This document shows positions 39,859-49,253 of a DNA stretch of 64,000 nt, in pieces. The translations under genes and the position numbers were made by a program. The stretch is from Planctomycetaceae bacterium. Lineage in GTDB: Bacteria; Planctomycetota; Planctomycetia; Planctomycetales; Planctomycetaceae. How positions within the stretch are numbered: position 1 is the stretch's first letter; each line of letters opens with the position of its first letter. The DNA lies in contig JAKFWA010000090.1 of assembly GCA_021732995.1 (NCBI GenBank), forward strand, positions 18,877-82,876. The letters are read 5' to 3'. Under the pieces are notes generated by a model. The model ran no database searches, was not told where the DNA came from, and saw only the letters and a program-made list of their open reading frames with translations.

Positions 39859-40947
39859 TTGCGACGCGCTGGTTCGGTGCCTGCCGAGAATCCCCCTGCG
39901 AAAGCCAATCCCGGTTCGTCAGTGAAGAACGCCCTCGCCGAAAAACCGACGGGTACCCGATCCTTCCGCATGGGCTTTACCGGCTTCGTGCCTGATATCA
40001 CTCTGGAAGCCGTGACCGGCTCGCACAAGTTCTGCCGTGAGAACGGCGACCTGCTCGCCCACCATATTGAAGGCGTACCGTGGGCCGAGGCGCTGAACGA
40101 TCAACCTCTTCCGAAAGCCTTGCTGGATGACTGGCGAGGCAAAAAATCAGCGACGCCGCCAAAGGGAAAGGTTTACCTTGCGATCGCGCCCGGACGCGGT
40201 GAACTGAAGCTGTCGGACAAAGCGGGGCCTCTACCGAAGGAACTGAAGGGTAAGGCATACAATGACCCGCTCGTCCTGAAGGCGTATCTGAACTACTGCC
40301 GCAAGGCCGTTGACTTCTTCAATCCCGATTATCTGGCCATCGGGATTGAAATGAATGAGATCAATGATCAAGGCTCCAAGGTGTGGCAGAGCTATGTCAC
40401 CCTGCACAAGCACGTCTATACCGAATTGAAGAAGGAGCACCCGAAGCTGCCGATCTTTGCGTCGTGGACGCTGCACAATATGTATAAAAAGCGAGCCGGT
40501 ATGTTGAAGAACTGGAAAGAACTGATGCCGTACAATGATCAGATTGCGGTCAGCTATTATCCGTTCTTCATGCCCGACGCGGACCGCATTGCCGCTCTGG
40601 ACTGGATGACGAAAGAGTTCGACGAGTTCAAGAAACCGTACGCGATGGTTGAGACCGGCGACGCTGCCGAACGCCTGCCTCTGCCCTCAGCGAAAGTCGT
40701 TATTGAAGGCAATCCGGAGAAGCAGGAAGCCTATTTACGTGCTCTACTGGCTTTGGCGCAGAAGCGTGAGTTCTCGTTCGTCGTGAGCTTTATTCATCAA
40801 GACTACGACGCCCTATGGGAGCGGATCAAGGCCGGTGCCCCCGAGTTGTTCATGGCTTGGCGCGACTGCGGCTTGCTCGATGAAAAAGGCAATAAACGCC
40901 CCGCTTATCAAGCCTGGAAAGATTATTTGGAACTTCCACTGAAGTAG
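39859..40947 (+). CDS. TIM-barrel glycoside hydrolase-like protein, start uncertain
   Basis: About 362 residues if read from TTG 39859; the open frame reaches back to 39655 through the TIGR03067 remnant. The body looks like a clan GH-A TIM barrel. YLAIGIEMNEINDQG would hold the acid/base Glu at the end of strand 4, YAMVETGDAAERL the nucleophile Glu at strand 7, and LPIFASWTLHN and QIAVSYYPFFMP are intermediate strands. Order and spacing resemble GH53-type endo-galactanases, but I am not sure of the family. No signal peptide is seen, perhaps because the 5' end is damaged. It converges with the PL9-like gene, 23 bases apart. Confidence 0.6.
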   Translation: MRRAGSVPAENPPAKANPGSSVKNALAEKPTGTRSFRMGFTGFVPDITLEAVTGSHKFCRENGDLLAHHIEGVPWAEALNDQPLPKALLDDWRGKKSATPPKGKVYLAIAPGRGELKLSDKAGPLPKELKGKAYNDPLVLKAYLNYCRKAVDFFNPDYLAIGIEMNEINDQGSKVWQSYVTLHKHVYTELKKEHPKLPIFASWTLHNMYKKRAGMLKNWKELMPYNDQIAVSYYPFFMPDADRIAALDWMTKEFDEFKKPYAMVETGDAAERLPLPSAKVVIEGNPEKQEAYLRALLALAQKREFSFVVSFIHQDYDALWERIKAGAPELFMAWRDCGLLDEKGNKRPAYQAWKDYLELPLK

Positions 40948-40970
40948 TAGGCACATTCCGTGGTGCAAGA

Positions 40971-42329
40971 TTACTGCGGCTTGAGTGCGCCGATGTATGC
41001 CGACTCGCCACCCGGCATTGACTCGACCCCGGCACGACTCAGCGTGCCGTCCTTCGCCGGTCGCATCAATCCGATGTCAGGCAGACTGCCATCGGACTTG
41101 CGTGGCTTGAGCAACTCGGCCTCATCGAGACTAACAAAGTCTTGGTCCGTCAGCTTCAACTCAAGCGTAAATGAATTATCAACGACTTCACATTTGGCGG
41201 CATTGAAGTTGGTAATATCTCGGCGAGATTTATAGCTCAGATTCCGGAACAATCGATGATCGTAACCTAAGATCTCGGTTCGATTGTCCGTCAGCCGTCC
41301 CTGCATGTTGAAGTTGGTGCCGTTGCGAAAAGCCGTGTTGTTGATCCAGTCGCAGCCGCCCGGATGATGATTGGCATAGAACCCGCTCGCCTTGTTCCTG
41401 ACGGCGACGCAGTTCTGTACGACGTGCCGAGGGATCGGATCCGGCAGTTCGTTCGCCGGATGAGAGCCATAGCCGCCAGCCTTGAATCCGTTGCCATTCG
41501 CCAGCGATTCGAACTTCGTTGAATACCCGCTATAGGCGGCCCAGCAATTCTCGAATCTCACCGCCTCGCTGGCGCTGATGCAGTCATAGCCGTCATCGCT
41601 GTTGAACCATGCCCGGCAGCCGCGAAAGATGTTTCCCGTGCTGCCTTTAGTCGGATGACACCCGAATCCGTCGACGTTCTCACCTTTGCCATTCTCGGAA
41701 GTGTAATCCCAATTATTCCACGCATCACAATTCAGAAACAGGTTATCCGAACCACGCACATGATAAATACCAATCGCCTGACCATCATGCATGGTGAGTC
41801 GTTCAAACACGTTATGACTGCCCTGACTCTCGACGCAGATGGACTGCGTGTGCTCCATCTTTCCGACCTGCACGCCGATGATATCCAGGCCCATTAAATG
41901 GATCCACGAGCCGCTGACGTAGAACGCGGTGCAGCGGACATCGGTGAGTTTGATCGCCGAGAAATCGAAGACCGGCGCTTCGTTCTCATACGGCCGATAG
42001 GTGATGGGTTGTCCGGGCTTGCCACTTATATTTAACACCGTCACGCGGCCAAAAATTCCCTTCCGCTGCGTGATGTGCGCTGTGGTCATCTTGTAGACGC
42101 CGCCACGAAGATAAATCGTGTCACCGGGAGCAGCCGCGCCCTGTGCCCGCTGCACCGTCGCGAAGGGTTTCTCCAGACTTCCCGCAGCCGTGTCGTCACC
42201 CGCTGGAGCAACGTACCATGAATCCGCCACTGCCGAGACGGCACAAGCGTGAAACAGGCCTTGCACGAGCAGACAAGCCGCGATCCAGGCCAGACCGCGT
42301 TTGGCGAACATATTGAGAATGCCGATCAT
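40971..42329 (-). CDS. Exported parallel beta-helix lyase, PL9 pectate-lyase-like
   Basis: A 452-residue protein with a signal peptide over residues 1-35. The mature start SWYVAPAGDDTAAGSLEKPF and the following GDTIYLRGGVYKM are typical of secreted right-handed beta-helices. The central region ENVDGFGCHPTKGSTGN, then FRGCRAWFNSDDGYDC, agrees with the calcium-binding and active-site region of PL9 lyases. It probably cleaves a polyuronide outside the cytoplasm. The lysine base of PL9 could not be assigned. A second ATG at 42311 also fits. It converges on the glycosidase-like gene, suggesting a small polysaccharide-degradation pair. Confidence 0.8.
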   Translation of the reverse strand: MIGILNMFAKRGLAWIAACLLVQGLFHACAVSAVADSWYVAPAGDDTAAGSLEKPFATVQRAQGAAAPGDTIYLRGGVYKMTTAHITQRKGIFGRVTVLNISGKPGQPITYRPYENEAPVFDFSAIKLTDVRCTAFYVSGSWIHLMGLDIIGVQVGKMEHTQSICVESQGSHNVFERLTMHDGQAIGIYHVRGSDNLFLNCDAWNNWDYTSENGKGENVDGFGCHPTKGSTGNIFRGCRAWFNSDDGYDCISASEAVRFENCWAAYSGYSTKFESLANGNGFKAGGYGSHPANELPDPIPRHVVQNCVAVRNKASGFYANHHPGGCDWINNTAFRNGTNFNMQGRLTDNRTEILGYDHRLFRNLSYKSRRDITNFNAAKCEVVDNSFTLELKLTDQDFVSLDEAELLKPRKSDGSLPDIGLMRPAKDGTLSRAGVESMPGGESAYIGALKPQ

Positions 42330-42648
42330 CTTGCTTTCCGATTCATTTACAGAGCCACTCCGTCTGCAATTTATACTCGACGTGGCACATCGAACTCCAT
42401 CTCGGAAGCGACAGGCTGTTGAGGGATGTCTGGCACGACGTCATCGTGTCCATCCTGCTGAGAACCCTGTAATCCAAGGCTCGTCGAGAACGTGCCTCAC
42501 GTTATTACTCAACCTGCCGACCAGAGGATAATTTGAAGAGATCGTTCCGGGCGGATAGTCTCTTGTGCACATCTCGGCGTTTCTGTTCGGGCTGCTGATT
42601 ACCAGCGGCGCCGAATCGATCGGTTCTCGATTACTGCTGGAGCCCATC
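42330..42648. other. Divergent intergenic region, 319 bases
   Basis: It separates the PL9-like gene (minus) from a TPR protein (plus). The downstream frame is open back to 42565, but ATG 42649 with its GGAG box is the better start. No repeat or RNA gene is seen. Confidence 0.45.
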
Positions 42649-43956
42649 ATGACGAACGCTTCTTCGTTGACGCCGCCTTCAACGACAGACTCTAACGGCG
42701 TCAAGAAACGTCGCTCGCGAGTTGAGAAGCTTGTAGTGTGGCTCTTGATCGCAGCCCTGGGATGCGTCGCTGCGTGGGAAGGTTCGCAGCGGTGGGGGTA
42801 TAACCAAACGCTGTCGCAGTTGCAGTCCAGAATACAACAGGGCGACAAGGCAGATAGCCATGACCTGACCCTGGGTGAAGCCCGCCTGCTGGTTCATGGC
42901 TGGCCTGTGGAGACCATCGCACCAAGGAACCTCGGCAAGGATGTCGAACTGAAATGGCGAAGCCTCTTCAAGGAGTTTCGTATTCAAATACAGCTTGGCC
43001 AGCAGGATCTGGTGCTATCACTCCGAGCCAGCGGAGATCCGGAGGAACCTTCCGAACCGGTGCCATCCATCGAGCCGCTCGTGTCGGCCTCGATGCTGAA
43101 GGCGCATTACCTCACCGAGTTACCGTACCGTCAAATTGGTAACGCCGGGTTATCGCAATCAGACACTCCGATGTTACTCCTCGACACCAGTGAGCCGCGA
43201 TACGCGCCGAACGTCAGCAGTCAGGTAGAACGCGGTGTCCTAGTTCGGGAGCTTGGCCGGCAGGCTCTGATCATCGCCGCCAGCGAAGAACTGGGTTTCG
43301 AGCTGCCACCACCGCATCGGCCCGTTTTCGCACCAGAACTGATGCGTGCGTTTCATCTGGTGCTGCGAGGCAATAAGGAGCGCGAAGAAGGTAATATTGA
43401 GTTTGCTCAGCGACTCTACGAGACCGCGCTGCAGGCGTCGCCGAACTACACAACGGCGATCTTCCAGCGTGCTCGGCTGGCCAACACGCAGCAGCGCTGG
43501 AAAGACGCTGTCGTTGATTATCACCATCTACTGAAACTGCTGCCCGGCGACGCGATCTGCCACTTGTTGCGCGGTCGCGTTTTCGAGATTCAGGGAGACC
43601 ACGCCGCCGCTATCGCTGATTACGAAGCCGCGTTACGAACAGATCCTCGCAACGGGTCTGCACATAACAATTTGACATTTCTATACTCGGCGTGCATCGA
43701 CCCCAAGTACCGCGACGCCGCCAAGGCCATCGAGCATGCCAAGGCCCTGCAGACCTGCGATGACCAACCCAAGTGGAGTCGCCAGGCCGCACTCGGCGTG
43801 GCTCACGGTGCTCTCGGAGAATTTCATGAGGCCTTCAGCCAAACGGCCGCCTCACTCCAGAAGGCTCCCTCCGAATGGCAGGAGCGATTGAGTCAACGGC
43901 GCGATCTGTTTCAGAAGCGGCAACCCTATACTCGCTCCGGCGAGTGGTGGCGATAG
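42649..43956 (+). CDS. Membrane-anchored TPR protein
   Basis: A 435-residue protein with GGAG 7 bases before ATG 42649. One membrane segment (about residues 25-45) follows a basic stretch (KKRRSRVEK). The outer part has an undefined domain to about 240, then three or more TPR units: REEGNIEFAQRLYETALQAS, RWKDAVVDYHHLLKLLPGD and DHAAAIADYEAALRTDPRNG. TPRs bind partner proteins; which ones is unknown. It precedes the two DUF1559 genes on the same strand. Confidence 0.75.
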   Translation: MTNASSLTPPSTTDSNGVKKRRSRVEKLVVWLLIAALGCVAAWEGSQRWGYNQTLSQLQSRIQQGDKADSHDLTLGEARLLVHGWPVETIAPRNLGKDVELKWRSLFKEFRIQIQLGQQDLVLSLRASGDPEEPSEPVPSIEPLVSASMLKAHYLTELPYRQIGNAGLSQSDTPMLLLDTSEPRYAPNVSSQVERGVLVRELGRQALIIAASEELGFELPPPHRPVFAPELMRAFHLVLRGNKEREEGNIEFAQRLYETALQASPNYTTAIFQRARLANTQQRWKDAVVDYHHLLKLLPGDAICHLLRGRVFEIQGDHAAAIADYEAALRTDPRNGSAHNNLTFLYSACIDPKYRDAAKAIEHAKALQTCDDQPKWSRQAALGVAHGALGEFHEAFSQTAASLQKAPSEWQERLSQRRDLFQKRQPYTRSGEWWR

Positions 43957-44183
43957 GAGATTATTGAATCAGTCGCGGGGCTTGTTTTCAACCTGCGATG
44001 AATGACAGCGTTTGCATCACGATGAAATCGTACTCTACCCCTTTTTCAACAGGCTGTACGGGGCAATTCGCAGAGTGGCCCGGCGATAACTCCATCTCGC
44101 AGAATTCTACTCGTCGAATGACGACTCGCTGCATAGAATTGCCTTCGTCTTTCCGTGGTCTTCAGGCTGGAACGGAGTGAGCA

Positions 44184-45251
44184 ATGCGCACAGCTCAACG
44201 ACACAGCAATACTCAGAGGCTTGATCGCGCAGGCCTGACGTGGCTGGATGTCCTGGTTTCTATCAGCATCACACTGACAGTAGCCGCATTGATGTTTCCG
44301 GCGATCAACCAGCAAAGGGCACCGAACAAACGAATCTTGTGTCTCAACAACATGAAGCAGTTGGTCTTGTCCGAACGCAATTTCGCGGACAGGCATCATG
44401 GCCAACTGACCTGGCTCTGCGAGAAGTATGGTGCCAATGCGGACAGTTCGGTCCTGGCACCCTGGACTTATGCCTTACTCCCGGACCTCGACAACGCAGG
44501 AATGTTGCGTGAATTCTTACAGGACCCTCGTGCGTTCCAGAACGGCAACCCGATCTTGCTGAAGGTGCTCCAGTGCCCGGCGACATATGATACCCCTGAG
44601 TTCGGTGCGCTCAGTTACGTAGCCAACGCGGGTTACATTCGAGCCGACATTTATAATCAAACTGCGCCGGACTGGATGCTGGCCCATTCACTGACGGCCG
44701 TGAATTGGAATCAGAACGGCACGATCGATAATGACGATCTGCAAATTGCTTTCTCAACGGGAGCGTTCTGGCCGAAGACATCGGACTCACAAGCTGAATC
44801 GGATGAAGAGAAACTCGCGTTGCTCAAACGACCGATGACACTGGACGACATCGAGTCGTACGACGGGCAACAACATACAATTCTGTTCGCCGAGAACAAG
44901 CAGGCTCGAAACTGGCAGCGGGCCGACGCGTTGCATGACTTCGCCTTCGGAGTGCCCGTGAATCCCGCCAAAGACTTCGCCGCCCCTGCTCGAGGTCGAC
45001 CGCTGGATTTTACTGCTGATTTCGGAACCACTTTGAAGTTGCAGAATGCGATGACAAACAACAATCCCACCGCCAAATCCGGCACCGCCGCGCGACCCGG
45101 CTCTAATCACCTTGGAAGCAGCATCTACGGCTTCGCCGACGGTGCCGCCCGCATGATCTCGGATGACATCGACTGGTCCGTCTATGTGAGACTGCTCACC
45201 CCCAACGGCCAGCAATACGGCCAGAGCGAACAAGGAATTGATCAATACTGA
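44184..45251 (+). CDS. DUF1559 pilin-like protein, copy 1
   Basis: A 355-residue protein with GGAG 6 bases upstream. Residues 17-40 are a type IV prepilin-like segment (AG, then LTWLDVLVSISITLTVAALM); cleavage after Gly17 would leave Leu1 and Asp at position 5, where Glu is usual. The head domain shows the DUF1559 order: CLNNMKQLVLSERNFAD, PWTYALLPDLD, LQCPAT, LSYVANAGY and the end FADGAARMISDDIDWSVYVRLLTPNG. DUF1559 proteins are abundant in Planctomycetota and may form surface pseudopili. The next gene is a paralogue. Confidence 0.87.
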   Translation: MRTAQRHSNTQRLDRAGLTWLDVLVSISITLTVAALMFPAINQQRAPNKRILCLNNMKQLVLSERNFADRHHGQLTWLCEKYGANADSSVLAPWTYALLPDLDNAGMLREFLQDPRAFQNGNPILLKVLQCPATYDTPEFGALSYVANAGYIRADIYNQTAPDWMLAHSLTAVNWNQNGTIDNDDLQIAFSTGAFWPKTSDSQAESDEEKLALLKRPMTLDDIESYDGQQHTILFAENKQARNWQRADALHDFAFGVPVNPAKDFAAPARGRPLDFTADFGTTLKLQNAMTNNNPTAKSGTAARPGSNHLGSSIYGFADGAARMISDDIDWSVYVRLLTPNGQQYGQSEQGIDQY

Positions 45252-45344
45252 GCCGATACGGTCGAGACGTTGTTCAGCGGACCACGCCACAGATTGCCCG
45301 CTGTCGTTCAGGCAAATCAACCACGCATCTTTGAACGGGGCCTC

Positions 45345-46415
45345 ATGCACAGGAATCAGCGACGTCTCGGCTGTGGTACAACCGGGCGACCTGGAATCAC
45401 TCGGGTCGATGTCCTGTTCATTGTCATCATGATATTCGGGATGGCGGCTATCGCCTTGCCCGCGTTGCTGGACTCGCGACGCAGGAGCCACCCTCACCAG
45501 TGCCAAAACCACGTGAAGACTCTGACGACAGCGCTCATCAATTACAGCGGGAAGCAGAACGGCCGAATTCCGTATCTCTACGACACGATCACTCTGGACG
45601 CAGGTCGAGAGGTGCGGGTTCCCTGGATCATCAGCCTCCTTCCGGAGCTGGATAATGCCGACGTTCAGCGGAACTTTGAGGCCGATCCGTGGGCGTACCA
45701 ACAGGCTGTCCCCGTTTCTATCAAGGGGCTTCAATGTGAACGTGATCCCGATAAGTGGATGTCGCCCGGTGCATTGAGCTACGTCGCAAATACGGGCTAT
45801 ATCCGTGCGGACATCTACGACCGAGTGGCAGTCGACTGGCAGCATGCTCATTCCACGGTGGCGATTGATTGGTACGGGGACCAGATCATCGACGCGAAGG
45901 ATGCGCGGATCGCCGCTGCTACGGGAGTCTTCTGGCCACGTCAAAACGCGAAGGACGGCGGGAAGGGTTATATCGACCCGTTTCGCATGAGCTTGGATTA
46001 CATCTCTTCCGGAGACGGAACTTCCAACACTCTACTATTCGCCGAAAACACCCAGGCAGGTAACTGGCATCGAGCCGACGCGATGCACGATCTGGCGTTT
46101 GGCGTACCCGTCATCCCCGGTATGGATTTCCCGGACGAACCGCTCGACAAGCGGTCCGCGAAACGGCTGGCCTACTTGCCCAGCTTTGGGAAGCTCATCC
46201 ATGCTCGCAGCGCCATGCCCGGCGAGAATCTCGAAGCCAAGTCTGGCACAGCGCCCCGACCCAGTTCGAGGCATGAGGGCACTTCCATTTACGGCTTCGC
46301 GGACGGCAGCGCCAAACAGATCTCCGACGGCATCGACTGGTCTGTTTACGTGCGGTTACTCACGCCCAACGGCCAAAGGCACGGACAAGTCGTGCCCGGA
46401 CTTGAGAACTACTGA
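45345..46415 (+). CDS. DUF1559 pilin-like protein, copy 2
   Basis: A 356-residue paralogue of the preceding gene, 93 bp downstream. The prepilin-like part reads PG, then ITRVDVLFIVIMIFGMAAIA, again with Asp at position 5. Shared segments with copy 1 include LSYVANTGYIRADIY, TLLFAENTQAGNWHRADA and IYGFADGSAKQISDGIDWSV. The two probably arose by local duplication and diverged a good deal. The frame opens upstream at 45270 without better support. It converges with the small gene at 46478. Confidence 0.86.
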   Translation: MHRNQRRLGCGTTGRPGITRVDVLFIVIMIFGMAAIALPALLDSRRRSHPHQCQNHVKTLTTALINYSGKQNGRIPYLYDTITLDAGREVRVPWIISLLPELDNADVQRNFEADPWAYQQAVPVSIKGLQCERDPDKWMSPGALSYVANTGYIRADIYDRVAVDWQHAHSTVAIDWYGDQIIDAKDARIAAATGVFWPRQNAKDGGKGYIDPFRMSLDYISSGDGTSNTLLFAENTQAGNWHRADAMHDLAFGVPVIPGMDFPDEPLDKRSAKRLAYLPSFGKLIHARSAMPGENLEAKSGTAPRPSSRHEGTSIYGFADGSAKQISDGIDWSVYVRLLTPNGQRHGQVVPGLENY

Positions 46416-46477
46416 CACCACAATTCAACCGGTTCCGAAGACCTCGTACCGCTGCCGCGAGGTGTAGCGTCAACGCT

Positions 46478-46735
46478 CTAAACCTTGCGTCCGTATGTTT
46501 TGTTATACGGAGCCTGCGGATCCAGTGTTTCCTCTTCGAGCGATCCTTGACCACCGGTGCGCTGACCGCGATCCGGTTCGCCGTGATAATGCTCGATCGG
46601 TGCCCCGTCAGCAGGCAGTATCCGACCATCGACCTCTGACTGATCCGGCGATGTCTTCTGCTTCTTCTGCGTTGATCGCGGTTTCGACGCACGAGTGGTC
46701 TTGGCATCCGTCGAATTGCTGGTTGAGCGTACCAT
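46478..46735 (-). CDS. Small hydrophilic protein
   Basis: An 85-residue, very polar protein of unknown function. The first half is Lys/Ser/Thr-rich (SKPRSTQKKQKTSPDQSE) and the second half Gly/Asp/Glu-rich. It has no membrane segment and is probably unstructured. A GAGGAG box 9 bases upstream of the ATG supports translation. Confidence 0.5.
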   Translation of the reverse strand: MVRSTSNSTDAKTTRASKPRSTQKKQKTSPDQSEVDGRILPADGAPIEHYHGEPDRGQRTGGQGSLEEETLDPQAPYNKTYGRKV

Positions 46736-46963
46736 TTCGGATCACTCCTCGATGATGATTGTAGATGATTCCATCTCGGTGAATTCGTCACTCAAATGCA
46801 AATTGTGCACCGACATCGCCAGAAGCGATCTGCGGGAAGCTGCAGGATCGAGCCGCGCACTTTGATAACGCGCCGGTGATTGTCGATACGTTCGGGGCAG
46901 GGTAGAGTCCGCAGGATCGAATGGCCGGTGACTCCGTAGGTCAGGTAGTGACGCGAGGACCAC

Positions 46964-47197
46964 ATGAACTCAAAGGATGAAGCGCCTCAAGGCATCTCAA
47001 GATCCGCCATCACTTTGTTGGCGGCCGCAGCATTCCTCAGTTACGTGCTGTTGCTCGGTCCCGCAGTCTGGCTACATGACAGTAGTCCGGTACTTGTGCA
47101 ACGAGCGATAGAAATCATTTACGCTCCAATGGCGTGGCTGCATAAAAACGCACCTGTTGCCGTGGTGGATGCATACGTCGATCTATGGAGACGGTAG
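46964..47197 (+). CDS. Small membrane protein
   Basis: A 77-residue protein with AGGA 4-5 bases before ATG 46964. One strong membrane segment (about residues 14-36, SAITLLAAAAFLSYVLLLGP) and a weaker amphipathic part with YAPMAWLHKNAPV. Function is unknown. It starts a chain of plus-strand genes of unknown role. Confidence 0.55.
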   Translation: MNSKDEAPQGISRSAITLLAAAAFLSYVLLLGPAVWLHDSSPVLVQRAIEIIYAPMAWLHKNAPVAVVDAYVDLWRR

Positions 47198-47247
47198 CCG
47201 ACACACTGCATCGAAAGCCCGGAGCCACCCTGCGAAGAGCAATACCG

Positions 47248-47601
47248 ATGCGCTTGCAAGACGATCTGCTGAAATACCTGGAACAGACCGGCTGGAAGGT
47301 TACGCGCGAGAAGGGAGAACACAACTTCCGAGCGTGGTACCACGAAATCTGGATCCTCGAATCGCGCTGGTCGCCGCACAGCTTCACCCTGTTCCTGACG
47401 TTCCTCACCGATCCCCAACCCGGGAATCCGAATCCGTTCTGGGCGATCGGAACGTCGAGCAGTCTTCCCGTGAACATCAGAGAGGCCGTTGGTGAACCGA
47501 GTCTGATAATAACGCCGCTTTGGATGTACGAACTCCCGCATTTTGTTGCCGGTTTGACCGGGCTCCGTGAATTAGCTGCGGCGAGAGACATGGACGAGTA
47601 A
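47248..47601 (+). CDS. Hypothetical protein
   Basis: 117 residues from ATG 47248; an in-frame ATG at 47185 would add 21 residues and overlap the preceding gene by 13 bases. It is an aromatic-rich single domain (HNFRAWYHEIWILESRW, FTLFLTFLTDPQPGNPNPFW) with no export signal. The family is not recognised. The overlap option suggests coupling to the upstream membrane protein. Confidence 0.55.
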   Translation: MRLQDDLLKYLEQTGWKVTREKGEHNFRAWYHEIWILESRWSPHSFTLFLTFLTDPQPGNPNPFWAIGTSSSLPVNIREAVGEPSLIITPLWMYELPHFVAGLTGLRELAAARDMDE

Positions 47602-47764
47602 AGTCAGGCAGCGGGGACCTGACGATCAAATGTGGTCGAATACCTGTTCGGCGTCGGAGACCTTGCGGTGGTGGTTGTACTTGAGCCGGTGAACCTGCGA
47701 TGGATCAATGAACCACCCTGCGGTCGATGACTTCGCGGTGTGCGGTCGAGGAGAGGGATGTAGG

Positions 47765-48232
47765 ATGAAGCTGCTGCACGTAACGCTGCTCGCTCTTGGC
47801 ATGGCGTCCGTGTCATGCGACCGCGGTCCGCAGGGTCAACCGGCTGAGAACACCGAAGGCCGGGTGCAGTGGATTGACCCCAAGACGATCCAGCCCGGCC
47901 CGATTCGCCGAGACACACTCAGCGATGAGCAGATGGCCCGCATCCGCGCGCTCCAAGAAGTCTTCGTCGAATTGGACGGGCAGACGGTCGAGCAGTGGGT
48001 CGACAGCTTCAAGCGAGACGTGGATCCCGACAGGGAGTTGCAGATCTGGGAACGGATGGCCAAGGCGTATCGCGCCTACTGCGACGGTAAGCAGCTTTCA
48101 GTTGCGGCGAAGAACGACGTTTATGGGGTCGTGCTGCTCCGGTCGATGGCCTCAGAAAAGGAGGTCCTGGAGCGAGTCAACCTCACCGAGCTGTCGCGCG
48201 ATGACGCGATCACCGTGATGAGGGGCTTCTAG
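47765..48232 (+). CDS. Hypothetical lipoprotein
   Basis: A 155-residue protein with a good purine-rich ribosome site (GAGGAGAGGGATG) before ATG 47765. The signal peptide KLLHVTLLALGMASVSC ends in a lipobox Cys18. The mature protein is helical and acidic, with SDEQMARIRALQEVFVELD and a central ELQIWERMAKAYRAYCDG. Function is unknown. Confidence 0.62.
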   Translation: MKLLHVTLLALGMASVSCDRGPQGQPAENTEGRVQWIDPKTIQPGPIRRDTLSDEQMARIRALQEVFVELDGQTVEQWVDSFKRDVDPDRELQIWERMAKAYRAYCDGKQLSVAAKNDVYGVVLLRSMASEKEVLERVNLTELSRDDAITVMRGF

Positions 48233-48303
48233 TCCACCAAGAAAACCGAACGATTAATCTCGTGTGGCTACGCCACCCAGCGATTCAATCCTTGGAGGCA
48301 ACT

Positions 48304-48516
48304 ATGAGAGATCCGGCACGGATTGACGGGATGCTGCAACTGCTCGGCGAGGTGTGGCGTCAGGATCCTGACCTTCGCCTGGGTCAGTTGATCTTCAATG
48401 CCGCACGCATTCGCGAGCCGAACCTCGCAGATGTCTTCTCCATCGAAGACGCCGCTTTGAGAAAGGGTCTGGTGAGATATCTCGAACAGCTACGCGACCC
48501 TGCGCCCAAGGAATGA
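48304..48516 (+). CDS. DUF1040 family small protein
   Basis: A 70-residue protein starting at ATG 48304 with a strong GGAGG upstream. It begins MRDPARIDGMLQLLGEVWRQ and continues PDLRLGQLIFNAAR. This is the DUF1040 (YihD-like) signature: M-R-D-P at the start and P-D-x-R-L-G-Q-L-I about 25 residues in. The family is small, cytoplasmic and of unknown function. The frame opens earlier without any support. Confidence 0.8.
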   Translation: MRDPARIDGMLQLLGEVWRQDPDLRLGQLIFNAARIREPNLADVFSIEDAALRKGLVRYLEQLRDPAPKE

Positions 48517-48622
48517 CGCCAGATTCAACGTCTCTTGACGGGCATGCGTAGCCGAGCGGATACCTATCCGTCGCGAGACAATTCGTCCAAGCCGACGCGG
48601 CTCAATCGAGGTGTTAGGTACC

Positions 48623-49108
48623 ATGAGTGCGTCTATCAAATCTCTGATCGTCAGGGTTCTCTGTTGCCTCGCCTTCCTTGGTGCCGTTGGGGTCTGGCTC
48701 GTCGGTCCGAATCGCGTGGAGGTTGGACGATACGAGCTGGAGTCCGGCGCTGTGGTCCATCTCTTCATCCAGGCAGACTGGGACGTTGGAGATCTCCTGT
48801 ATTACACGATTACCAAGGACGGAGCAGAAGTCGTACGCGAGACGTATCTCACCAATCATGATCGCAGAGGGAAATTACGCATCTACACGGCTACATCTGC
48901 TGACAGGTCGGTCGTGGGCCTCTGGGCGGATCGTGCAGAGTTGCTGGTTCTCTATCACGTCCCCAGCGGCGAGTCGTGGCCGCGACTTCGTGATGACGAA
49001 GTTCCCAGCGCGCCCGAAGTCCTCGAGAAGTGGCACTCCCGCTATCAGGCGTTGAGGGCGAGTAGCCAATCGCTGCCGGCCCCGCGCATCACTCCAGCGG
49101 CTCTGTAG
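48623..49108 (+). CDS. Single-pass membrane protein, unknown
   Basis: A 161-residue protein with one N-terminal membrane segment (about residues 8-30). A beta-rich outer domain of about 90 residues follows (VEVGRYELESGAVVHLFIQ, then DLLYYTITKDGAEVV and LRIYTATS). The C-terminus is Pro/Ser-rich. The start at ATG 48623 is preferred over 48611. The family is unknown. Confidence 0.6.
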   Translation: MSASIKSLIVRVLCCLAFLGAVGVWLVGPNRVEVGRYELESGAVVHLFIQADWDVGDLLYYTITKDGAEVVRETYLTNHDRRGKLRIYTATSADRSVVGLWADRAELLVLYHVPSGESWPRLRDDEVPSAPEVLEKWHSRYQALRASSQSLPAPRITPAAL

Positions 49109-49253
49109 ACCGGCGACACCGACGCAGGGCCGATGCTGTGGCCGAACTCCGACCGAGCCACAACTCGCGATACATGATCATAGATGCGGCGGCTCAACAT
49201 GAGTGTTACATTGAGCTGACAGCAACATCGCGAGATATCATCAGGTACCAGCT

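Noticed and set aside
46742..46963. A 73-codon minus-strand frame ending in TIIIEE just before the 46478-46735 gene
   Set aside because: No ribosome site at its start and no domain pattern in the N-terminal part. Its last codons coincide with the ribosome site of the following gene. A short form from an internal ATG is conceivable but unsupported.
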